Assembly (NCBI GenBank): GCA_020247305.1
Contig: JADCJE010000045.1
Location: 124,001-188,000, forward strand
Origin: Phycisphaerales bacterium
Lineage (GTDB): Bacteria; Planctomycetota; UBA1135; UBA2386
Reading direction: 5' to 3'
Length of the DNA: 64,000 nt
Below are positions 11,048 through 21,703 of the stretch, piece after piece. Under the pieces are notes generated by a model that was not told where the DNA came from, did not search any database, and worked only from the letters and a program-made list of their open reading frames with translations. Each line of letters opens with the position of its first letter. Position 1 is the stretch's first letter. A program made the translations under genes and the position numbers.

Positions 11048-11086
11048 GAGAAACCACAGAGACCACCGAGCGCACCGAGCCGAACC
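11048..11086. repeat. short 9-bp tandem repeat (GAGnnCACC)
   Basis: In the gap between pyrG and the universal stress gene, four degenerate units beginning GAG follow one another (GAGAAACCACA, GAGACCACC, GAGCGCACC, GAGCCGAACC). On the minus strand this reads as GGTGNNCTC units. No reading frame or RNA is supported here. The rest of 10887-11130 shows nothing recognisable. Confidence 0.55.
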
Positions 11087-11130
11087 AGGCACGCAGCACC
11101 ACGCCCTGCCCGCGCCCGCCTCCCTCCCGC

Positions 11131-14101
<2,971 letters not shown>

Positions 14102-14222
14102 GCAGCGCGCGGAGGATAGCGGCGGGCGGTCGAAAGCCAACGACGGGAACGCGCCATCGACCGTTCGCCGCAGCGGGTCGGGCTGCGGTTGCATCTGTGC
14201 CGCCGGACGTTACGCAGAGACC

Positions 14223-16478
14223 GTGGACTGGGTCGCGATCACCTCGGTGTTGCTGGCCGTCCTGCTCGCCGCCGCGGTGCTGCTGCGCCGTCGCGCTGAA
14301 CTGCAGGCGCACGCCGACAGCCGGCGGGAAGTGGCGCTCGCCCGCGCCCGCGGCAGCGACCGCGCCCGGCTGCAGTTCCCGAGCATCGACCTCGCCAAGT
14401 GCATCGGGTGCGGCGCCTGCGTCCAGGCCTGCCCGGAGGACGGCGTCCTGGCGCTGTCGCACGGGCAGGCGGTCGTCGTGCACGGCGCCCGCTGCGTCGG
14501 CCATGGCCGTTGCGCCGAAGTCTGCCCGACCGAGGCGATCGCGCTGACGCTCGGCGACCTGTCGCAGCGCCGCGACCTGCCGGCGATCGCCGTCGACCAC
14601 GAAGCGGTCGGCGCGCCCGGCCTCTTCCTCGCCGGCGAGATCACCGGCTTCGCCCTCGTGCGCACCGCCGTCGCCCACGGCCGCCTCGTCGCCCGCGCCG
14701 CGGCGCGGCGCCGCGAGACGCTCGGTGCGGCGCCGCCGGGCGTGCACGACCTCGTGGTCGTCGGCCTCGGCCCGGCCGGCCTGTCGTGCCTGCTCGAAGC
14801 GAAGGCGCTCGGACTCGCCGCCGTCGGCGTCGACCAGGCCCGCGAGCTCGGCGGCGCCGTCGCCGCCTACCCGCGCGGCAAGATGGTGATGACGCAGCCG
14901 ATGGACCTGCCGCTGCACGGCCGCTTGCCGAAACTGGAGTACCAGAAGGAGGAACTGGTCGGACTCTGGCGGCGCCTCGCCGACCAGCACGGTCTCGCCG
15001 TCCGCACCGGCGTGGTCGTGCAGCGCATCGAGCGCACGCCCGACGGCTTCGCGGTGGCCGCCGCCGACGGCTCGGTGCTGCGCGCGCGCTCGGTCGTCAT
15101 CGCCGTCGGCCGGCGCGGTTCGCCGCAGAAGCTTGGCGTGCCCGGCGAGGACCTGCCGCACGTCGCCTACTCGCTGCTCGACGCGCACGGCCACCAAGGC
15201 GAGCGCATCCTCGTCGTCGGCGGCGGCGACAGCGCCATCGAGGCCGCGCTGGCGCTCGCCGAACAACCCGGCAACGCGGTCGTGCTCAGCTACCGGCGCA
15301 GTGCGTTCGCGCGGCTGAAGGCGCGCAACGAGCAGCGCATCGCCGCCGCGATCGCCGACGGCCGCATCGACGTGCGCTACGGCACCGCCGTCGCCGCGAT
15401 CGGTCCGTCGACGGTGACGCTGCATCCGGCCGATGGCGCCGCGGGCGGCGGCGTGGCGACCGCCGCGGCGGTCGCGGCCGAACGCGTCTTCGTGTTCGCC
15501 GGCGGCACGCCGCCCTTCGCGCTTCTGGAACAGGCGGGCGTTTCGTTCGATCCGGCGGCGCGGCCCGCAGCAGATGCCGCCGTCGATCGCGGCAATGGCC
15601 TGCTCGCGGCGCTGGCGCTCGCAAGCCTCGCGCTCGCAGGCCTCGCCGCCGTGCGCGCGGGCTTCGCCGGCTACTACGACCTGCCGACGGCGCTGCGCAG
15701 CGGCTCGCCGCTGCACGCGGCGCTGCGGCCGCAGGGCGCGCTCGGGCTCGCTGTCGGCGCGCTCGCCGTCGTCTTGTTCGCCGTCAACCTCGCCTACCTG
15801 CTGCGTCGTCACCTGCGCGCCCTGCCCGGCTCGCTGCGCGTGTGGATGGACGTGCACGTCGCCACCGGCATCGGCGCCCTCGCGTGCGCGACGCTGCACA
15901 GTGCCTTCACCCTGCGCGAAAGTCCGGGCGGGCACGCGTTGCTGGCGATGGCGGTGGTGGTGGGCGCTGGCGCCGTCGGCCGATGGTTCTACGCCTTCGT
16001 GCCGCGCGCGCTCAACGGCCGCCAGCAGGACCTGGACGAAGTGTCGCAGGCCGTCGCTGCGCTCGCCGGGGAATGGGACCGCAGCAGCCGCGGGCTCGGC
16101 GCGGACTTGCGCGACGCGATCGAAGCGCTGGTCGCCGACGCGCGGTTGGGCCGCGGCTTCGGCGCGCGCGTCGCCGGCCTGTTGCGCAGCCAGTGGCAGT
16201 TGCGCCGGCGCCTGCGGCGTTTCCGCGCGGCGGCGCTGGCGGCGGACGTGCCGCGCAGCGAGGTCGAGCGCACCGTGGGGCTGGCGCGCCGATCGCACCG
16301 GCTCGCCCTGCAGCTGGCGCACTTCGAGGAGGTGCGCGGCCTGCTCGCGTCGTGGCGCTGGCTGCACCGGTGGTTGGCCTTGCTGCTGCTCCTGCTGACG
16401 GTGGTCCACGTCGTCGTCGCGTTCCGGTACGGCGCCGTCGACTTCGGCGTCTTCGCTGCCGATAGTGCGCCGCGATGA
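14223..16478 (+). CDS. ferredoxin-flavin-cytochrome b fusion oxidoreductase
   Basis: This 751-residue fusion begins at GTG, with an N-terminal helix (3-21). A ferredoxin domain follows. Cluster 1 cysteines are C60, C63, C66 and C70. The second set reads C91, H94, C97, C101, with His where Cys is usual. A thioredoxin-reductase-like FAD/NAD(P) module has GLGPAG (181-186) and GGGDSA (333-338). A membrane domain (about 456-595 and 713-735) contains two His pairs with exactly 13 residues between them, H545/H559 and H715/H729, the spacing of b-heme ligands in ferric-reductase-like proteins. Likely role (inferred): moving electrons from NAD(P)H or ferredoxin to membrane hemes and then to the cytochromes encoded next. 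The 23-heme gene starts in an ATGA overlap. Confidence 0.8.
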   Translation: MDWVAITSVLLAVLLAAAVLLRRRAELQAHADSRREVALARARGSDRARLQFPSIDLAKCIGCGACVQACPEDGVLALSHGQAVVVHGARCVGHGRCAEVCPTEAIALTLGDLSQRRDLPAIAVDHEAVGAPGLFLAGEITGFALVRTAVAHGRLVARAAARRRETLGAAPPGVHDLVVVGLGPAGLSCLLEAKALGLAAVGVDQARELGGAVAAYPRGKMVMTQPMDLPLHGRLPKLEYQKEELVGLWRRLADQHGLAVRTGVVVQRIERTPDGFAVAAADGSVLRARSVVIAVGRRGSPQKLGVPGEDLPHVAYSLLDAHGHQGERILVVGGGDSAIEAALALAEQPGNAVVLSYRRSAFARLKARNEQRIAAAIADGRIDVRYGTAVAAIGPSTVTLHPADGAAGGGVATAAAVAAERVFVFAGGTPPFALLEQAGVSFDPAARPAADAAVDRGNGLLAALALASLALAGLAAVRAGFAGYYDLPTALRSGSPLHAALRPQGALGLAVGALAVVLFAVNLAYLLRRHLRALPGSLRVWMDVHVATGIGALACATLHSAFTLRESPGGHALLAMAVVVGAGAVGRWFYAFVPRALNGRQQDLDEVSQAVAALAGEWDRSSRGLGADLRDAIEALVADARLGRGFGARVAGLLRSQWQLRRRLRRFRAAALAADVPRSEVERTVGLARRSHRLALQLAHFEEVRGLLASWRWLHRWLALLLLLLTVVHVVVAFRYGAVDFGVFAADSAPR

Positions 16479-18463
16479 AGTGGGCGCGCTGGCTGCTGCC
16501 GATGGCGTCCCTTGCCATCGTGCTGTGGCTGACGTGGCGCGACGTGCAGGGCGGCCGGACCGCGCCTGGACCGCTGCATCCGGCGCACGCGGCGGTCGCC
16601 GGCCTGGCGCAGGGCGCGGAGTGCGCGGCCTGCCATCGTCCAGGTGCGGGCATCGACGCCGACGGTTGCGTGCGCTGCCATGCGGCGATCGGCGCGCAGC
16701 GGGCGGCGGGGACCGGTCTGCACGGTCGCCTGCCGGCGGCGCAACTCGCGCAGTGCGATGGTTGCCACGGCGAGCACCACGGCGATGCCGTGGCGCTGAT
16801 CGCGCCGCATGCGTTCGCACGCGCCGGCGTCGCCGATCCGTCGCGGTACGACCACGCGCACGTGGCGTTCGGTCTGCGCGGCGCGCACGCGCGCCTGCCG
16901 TGCAGCGAGTGCCACGTGCACGCCGACGATGCCGCCGCGCCGGCTGGCGGGCGCTTCCTCGGCCTGCGGCAGGACTGCGTCGCCTGCCACGCGGACGCGC
17001 ACCACGGCGCGTACGGCGGCGCTTGCGCCAGCTGCCATGGCCAGGAGCAGCCGTGGGCGGCGGCGGCGACGTTCACCCATGCGGCGTTTGCGCTCGCCGA
17101 TGCGCACGCGGGCAAAGCCTGCAGCGCCTGCCACACCGTAGGCGGAGCCGGCGACCTGACGCGGCCGCGCGGCGCGGCGGTGCGCGCCTGCCGCGACTGC
17201 CATGCCGACCCGCACGGCGGCAGCGGCGGCACGGCGACGGGGCTGCGACTGGCAGCGACCGCCGACTGCGCTCGCTGCCACGCGGCGACGAACTGGTCGG
17301 CGGCGCGTCCTGACGTCGCGGCGCACGCAGCGCGTGGCTTCGCGCTCGCCGGTGCGCACGCGACCGCTGCATGCGCTGCGTGCCACGGCGATGGGGCGAG
17401 CGCGCCGCGCTGGACCGGCGTGGCCCCGGCCGAGGCGGCCTGCGCCAGTTGCCACGTGCAGCACCCGCACCGCGCCGCCGTGCTCGCCGCCGCGCGCGCC
17501 GTCGCCGGTCCGGCCGACGGCTGCGCCGACTGCCATCGCGCCGCGGACCCGCGTTGGACCGATGGCCGCATGACGGCGGCGCACCACGTCGCCACCGGCA
17601 TGCCGCTGACAGCGCCGCACGCCGACGTCGCATGCGCGAAGTGCCACACGGCGCCGACGTGGGCAGAGCGATACCCGGGGCGTTCGGCCGGCGATTGCCG
17701 CAGCTGCCACCGCGACGTGCACGGCGGCCAGTTCGCCGACGACGCGAAGTACGCGCAGTGCACCGCCTGCCACGCCACGGAGCATTGGGCGCCGCATCGC
17801 TTCGGCATCGCTGCGCACGCCGCTACGGCGTGGCCGCTGACCGGCGCGCACGAAGCCGTGGCCTGCAGCCGCTGCCATGCGCAGGCCGCCGGCGCGCCGC
17901 GCGCGTTCCACGGCACGCCCAGCGCGTGCGTCGCCTGCCATCGCGACGTGCACGGCGGCGCCTTCGACGGCGGCGGTCGGCCCGCGGTCGTCGACGGCCG
18001 CCGCGACTGCGCGCGCTGCCACGACACGACGGCGTTCGCGCCGGCGACGGCGCCGTTCGACCACGCGCGTTGGACCGGCTACGCGCTGGTTGGCGCGCAC
18101 GCGGCGGTGGTGTGCGCGGGTTGCCATCCGCCCGCCGCCGACGGCAGCCGGCAACGCGGACCGGCGGTCGGCCGCAGTTGCGCAGGTTGTCATGCGGACC
18201 CGCACGCCGGCCAGTTCGCTGTCGCTGCGGGCGCGGCGACGGACTGCGCGCGCTGCCACGAGGTAGCGGCCTGGCGGCCGACCACGTTCGACCACCAGAC
18301 GATGAGCCGCTTTCCGCTCGATGCGACGCACGCGAAGGTGCCGTGCGGCGCCTGCCATCGACCGGTCGACGCCACCCCGGGCGCGGTCGTGCGCTACAAG
18401 CCGCTCGGCACGCAGTGCGCCGATTGCCATCGGCTCGGCCGCGACGGCCAGGTGCGCCGGTGA
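16475..18463 (+). CDS. 23-CXXCH multiheme cytochrome c
   Basis: The 662-residue protein has one N-terminal anchor or uncleaved signal helix (about 3-21) and 23 CXXCH motifs spread evenly to the C-terminus. Repeated modules of the type F-D/T-H...F-x-L-x-G-A-H-A...C-x-x-C-H and C-x-x-C-H-x-D-x-H-x-G-x-F are visible. Extra His before many motifs could serve as distal ligands. Such proteins act as periplasmic heme wires. It is coupled to the fusion oxidoreductase upstream (ATGA) and to the barrel gene downstream (GTGA), so the three products are probably made together. Periplasmic location is inferred. Confidence 0.93.
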   Translation: MKWARWLLPMASLAIVLWLTWRDVQGGRTAPGPLHPAHAAVAGLAQGAECAACHRPGAGIDADGCVRCHAAIGAQRAAGTGLHGRLPAAQLAQCDGCHGEHHGDAVALIAPHAFARAGVADPSRYDHAHVAFGLRGAHARLPCSECHVHADDAAAPAGGRFLGLRQDCVACHADAHHGAYGGACASCHGQEQPWAAAATFTHAAFALADAHAGKACSACHTVGGAGDLTRPRGAAVRACRDCHADPHGGSGGTATGLRLAATADCARCHAATNWSAARPDVAAHAARGFALAGAHATAACAACHGDGASAPRWTGVAPAEAACASCHVQHPHRAAVLAAARAVAGPADGCADCHRAADPRWTDGRMTAAHHVATGMPLTAPHADVACAKCHTAPTWAERYPGRSAGDCRSCHRDVHGGQFADDAKYAQCTACHATEHWAPHRFGIAAHAATAWPLTGAHEAVACSRCHAQAAGAPRAFHGTPSACVACHRDVHGGAFDGGGRPAVVDGRRDCARCHDTTAFAPATAPFDHARWTGYALVGAHAAVVCAGCHPPAADGSRQRGPAVGRSCAGCHADPHAGQFAVAAGAATDCARCHEVAAWRPTTFDHQTMSRFPLDATHAKVPCGACHRPVDATPGAVVRYKPLGTQCADCHRLGRDGQVRR

Positions 18464-20178
18464 GCCCGGTCGCGCCCGCGCGCGCGGCTCGCGCCGTCGT
18501 CTGGCTCGCCGCGCTCGCGCCGGCGTTCGCGCAGGAACAGGCGCCGACCACCGAAGCAACGGTCGCGCTCACCGTGACCGCGGTCGGCGATCGCAGCGTG
18601 TACCTCGACCACGGTCGCGACGTCGGCCTCAAGCCCGGCGTGTTCGTGCGGCTGTTTCCGCCCGGGGCGGGCGAGATCGAGGTCGAAGTGCGCGTCGTCA
18701 GCCAGACCTCGGCGCGCGCCGACGTGCCGATCGGCCTCGCCGTGCCGCCAGTCGGCACGCGCGGCGAGGCGCGCGTCGTGCGACCTGCCGGCGACGGCAA
18801 GCCGGCGGTCGGCCAGGGGCAAGGCCAGGGCGACAAACCCGCGCATCCCGGTTGGGCGCGCCGCGAACCGCCGCGCGCGGCGGACCAACCGCTGCTGGTG
18901 CCGACCTACGGCCAGCGGCCCGCGGAGCGCGACGCCACGCTCGACGGCAGGTTGTTCGCGTCGTACCTGTGGAACCGCGACCGCGGCGGCGATTCCGACA
19001 GCGACTACTCGCTGCTGCGCACGGGCGTGCGCGCCGACGCGACGAACTGGCTCGGCAGCGCCGAGCGCGTGCGCGTCGCGGCCGAGTTCGACGAGCGGCG
19101 CGCAGCGGTCGCGGACCGGCCGGACGCGGTCGACCAGACGGGCCGCATCGACCTCGGTTCGGTTGCGTTCGGCAGCGAAGGCTATGCGCCGTACGGCGTC
19201 GAGGTCGGCCGCTTCTTCTCGGTCCACCTGCCGGAGATCGGCCTCGTCGACGGCGTGGAGGGCGTGCTGCGGTACCAGGGTGGCCTGCGCGTGGGCGGCG
19301 GCACGGGCGCGTATCCGCGGCCGTTCCCGGCGCGCGACGCCGGCGACGACGTCGGCGTGCACGGCTTCGTCGACTGGACGGCCGACGATCGCCGCACCGT
19401 CGCGGCCGCGCTCGGCGTGCAGAAGACCTGGCACCGCGGCGACGCCGACCGCGACCTGTTGCTGGTGCGCGGCGAGTGGCGGCCCTGGGAGCGGGTCGCC
19501 CTGCTCGGCAGCGCCAAGGTTGACTGGTACGACGGCGACGACTGGGACGCCGACCCGGCAACCGGCCGGCCGGCCGACCCCAAGGGGCAGGGGTTCGAAC
19601 CGACCGAGGCGATGCTGCAGGCCCGCGTCGACGCCGGCGACTTCGGCTTCGGCGCGATGGCCACGCGCTTCACGTGGCCGGCGCTGCGCCGGGTCGAGTA
19701 CCAGATGCTGCCGATCGAACTGGTCACCGACGGCTACGTCGAGCGCATCGGCGTCAACGGCTCCTGGCGCGCGTCGGCGGCCGTCGCCCTGCGCGCGCGC
19801 GTCGACCAGTGGCGCGATCAGGACCGCGACGGCGCGACGATCGGCGGCGACGTCGACTGGCGCGGCGTCTGGTCGCCGACCGCGGCCGTCACCGTGTCGA
19901 TGTTCGTCAACGATGGCGGCTACGCCGCGGGACCCGGCGCGCGCCTGCTGTTGCGCGAGCGGCTCGGCGACGTCGGCTTGCGCGCCGGGTACCGCTGGTA
20001 TCGCTACGAACTCGGCGACCTCGCCACCGGCCCCGAGGACTTCGTGCGTCAGTCGGTCGAACTCGGCGCCGGATGTCCCATCGCGGCCGACGGCGACCTC
20101 GACCTGTCCTTCGAACGGTGGTTCGGCGACCGCGAAGACGCGTTTGCCCTGGCCCTCTACCTGCAATGGCGGTTCTAG
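18460..20178 (+). CDS. outer-membrane beta-barrel candidate
   Basis: The 572-residue product starts at GTG within the stop of the cytochrome gene (GTGA). A signal peptide (1-27, ending AFAQ) is followed by a small beta domain (about 35-90, LTVTAVGDRSVYLDHGRDVGL, like an FlgT-type segment). A Gly/Pro/Gln-rich linker comes next, then a long region of alternating polar/hydrophobic strands with many Trp/Tyr, ending in ...LALYLQWRF. The terminal Phe is the usual signal of barrel proteins. No family is recognised with certainty. Its place between two large cytochromes matches the logic of MtrB/PioB porins, which house a heme wire, but no sequence link to those families is claimed. Confidence 0.65.
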   Translation: MSPVAPARAARAVVWLAALAPAFAQEQAPTTEATVALTVTAVGDRSVYLDHGRDVGLKPGVFVRLFPPGAGEIEVEVRVVSQTSARADVPIGLAVPPVGTRGEARVVRPAGDGKPAVGQGQGQGDKPAHPGWARREPPRAADQPLLVPTYGQRPAERDATLDGRLFASYLWNRDRGGDSDSDYSLLRTGVRADATNWLGSAERVRVAAEFDERRAAVADRPDAVDQTGRIDLGSVAFGSEGYAPYGVEVGRFFSVHLPEIGLVDGVEGVLRYQGGLRVGGGTGAYPRPFPARDAGDDVGVHGFVDWTADDRRTVAAALGVQKTWHRGDADRDLLLVRGEWRPWERVALLGSAKVDWYDGDDWDADPATGRPADPKGQGFEPTEAMLQARVDAGDFGFGAMATRFTWPALRRVEYQMLPIELVTDGYVERIGVNGSWRASAAVALRARVDQWRDQDRDGATIGGDVDWRGVWSPTAAVTVSMFVNDGGYAAGPGARLLLRERLGDVGLRAGYRWYRYELGDLATGPEDFVRQSVELGAGCPIAADGDLDLSFERWFGDREDAFALALYLQWRF

Positions 20179-21470
20179 TGCCCGACCCGCGTGCATCCTC
20201 CGGCGTGGCGTGGCGGCGATTGCTGCCGGCGCTCGCGTTCCTGCTCGTCGTCGCCTGCGCCAACCTCGTGCCACGGCAGGGCTGGGATCCGCAGGCCGGC
20301 CCGGTTGTGCCGCACGATTCGTTCCCGGCGGATTGCACGCTGTGCCACCTCGGCGGCGACTGGCGCACGCTGCGCCCCGACTTCGTCTTCGACCACGAGA
20401 AGCAGGCCGGCGTGGCGCTGCGCGGCGCGCATGCGCAGGCCGGGTGTCTGCTTTGCCACAACGACCGCGGGCCGGTGCAGCAGTTCGCCGCGCGCGGTTG
20501 CGGCGGCTGCCACGCCGATCCGCACCTCGGCCGGCTCGGCGCCAACTGCCAGGACTGCCACGAGGAACGCACGTGGTTCCCGCGGCAGGCGATCGCCGAC
20601 CACGATCGCACGCGCTTCCCGCTGGTCGGCCAGCACGCCGCGGCCGCGTGCTTCCGCTGCCACCCGGGCGCGCAGGTCGGCAACTTCGCCGGCGCGTACG
20701 TCGTCTGCTCGCAGTGCCACGCCGACGACTACGCGCGCACCGCCGCGCCGAACCACGCCGCCGTGCAGTTCGGCCAGGACTGCGAGCGCTGCCACGTGCC
20801 GACCGGTTGGCAGTCGGCGCGCTTCGACCACCCGGCGGCCTTCCCGCTGTCGCTGGGCCACGGCGGCCGTCGCTGCAGCGACTGCCACCTGACGCCCAAC
20901 AGCTTCGCCGGGCTCGCCGGCGCGGCCTGCAGCCAGTGCCACCTCGACGACTACACGGCCGCGACGAACCCGCCGCACGCGGCGGCTGGCTTCGGGACCG
21001 ACTGTGCGCAGTGCCACGACGCGTCGACGTGGCGACGCTCGTCCTGGCCGCACGTCGCGTCGTTTCCGTTGTCGCTCGGCCACGCCGGCCGTGCCTGCGC
21101 CGAATGCCACCAGGGCGGCGTGTACGTCGGCACGCCGTCCGCGTGCGTCGCGTGCCATCAGGACGACTACACCGCCACCAACGCGCCCAACCACGCGACG
21201 GCCGGCTTCGGCACCGACTGCGCGCAGTGCCATGGCACGGCCCGGTGGGGCAGCGGCAGCTTCAACCACTCCTTCCCGATCACGAATGGCCCGCACGGCG
21301 GACTCGCGTGCACGACGTGCCACACGACGCCGGGCAACTACGCGGCGTTCTCGTGCATCGACTGCCACGCGCATCGCCAGTCGGCGATGGCGAACGAGCA
21401 CGACGAGGTCGGGGGCTACGTCTGGGCCTCGGCGAACTGCTACCAGTGCCACCCGAACGGCCGGCACTGA
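20166..21470 (+). CDS. 16-CXXCH multiheme lipoprotein cytochrome
   Basis: The 434 residues begin with a hydrophobic segment ending in a lipobox-like LVVAC, so the mature protein is probably lipid-anchored. There are 16 CXXCH motifs. Three related modules (DDYARTAAPNHA, DDYTAATNPPHA, DDYTATNAPNHA), each followed by a Phe-Gly-x-Asp-Cys heme site, show internal duplication. The ATG at 20166 overlaps the barrel gene by 13 bp. A GTG at 20178, overlapping the stop by one base, is an equally good start (430 aa). As the last gene of the cluster it could be the outer, possibly surface, heme protein. Its stop codon lies inside a 98-bp noncoding element. Confidence 0.9.
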   Translation: MAVLVPDPRASSGVAWRRLLPALAFLLVVACANLVPRQGWDPQAGPVVPHDSFPADCTLCHLGGDWRTLRPDFVFDHEKQAGVALRGAHAQAGCLLCHNDRGPVQQFAARGCGGCHADPHLGRLGANCQDCHEERTWFPRQAIADHDRTRFPLVGQHAAAACFRCHPGAQVGNFAGAYVVCSQCHADDYARTAAPNHAAVQFGQDCERCHVPTGWQSARFDHPAAFPLSLGHGGRRCSDCHLTPNSFAGLAGAACSQCHLDDYTAATNPPHAAAGFGTDCAQCHDASTWRRSSWPHVASFPLSLGHAGRACAECHQGGVYVGTPSACVACHQDDYTATNAPNHATAGFGTDCAQCHGTARWGSGSFNHSFPITNGPHGGLACTTCHTTPGNYAAFSCIDCHAHRQSAMANEHDEVGGYVWASANCYQCHPNGRH

Positions 21471-21564
21471 GAACCCGAGAACAAGCGCCGCTGCTGGCAT
21501 CTCAGGATGCCGGTGGTGGCCGCCTTCGCGACCACGCAGCGCCTGACAACGAATCGTCTCTCAG
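21467..21564 (+). repeat. 98-bp structured noncoding element, copy B
   Basis: This has the same length and ends (CTGAGA ... TCTCAG) as the element at 9779-9876. It contains the hairpin GGCATC-TCAG-GATGCC and the stem GTGGCCGC-CTTC-GCGACCAC, which has one mismatch compared with copy A. The first four bases overlap the stop codon of the 16-heme cytochrome gene. Pyruvate carboxylase starts 139 bp downstream, so the element could act on the 3' end of one gene or the leader of the other. Confidence 0.7.
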
Positions 21565-21703
21565 GCGCTGACGCGCGGCGTCGGCCGACAGGGCGGCGCG
21601 TCCGGTGGCATCGTGACCCTGAGGCCGATGCGCTCAAGGGCGGCGGACAGGCCGCCGAAAACCCGATGGCCGTCGTCCCGTCGCGACCCTTCGAGGTTCT
21701 GCC

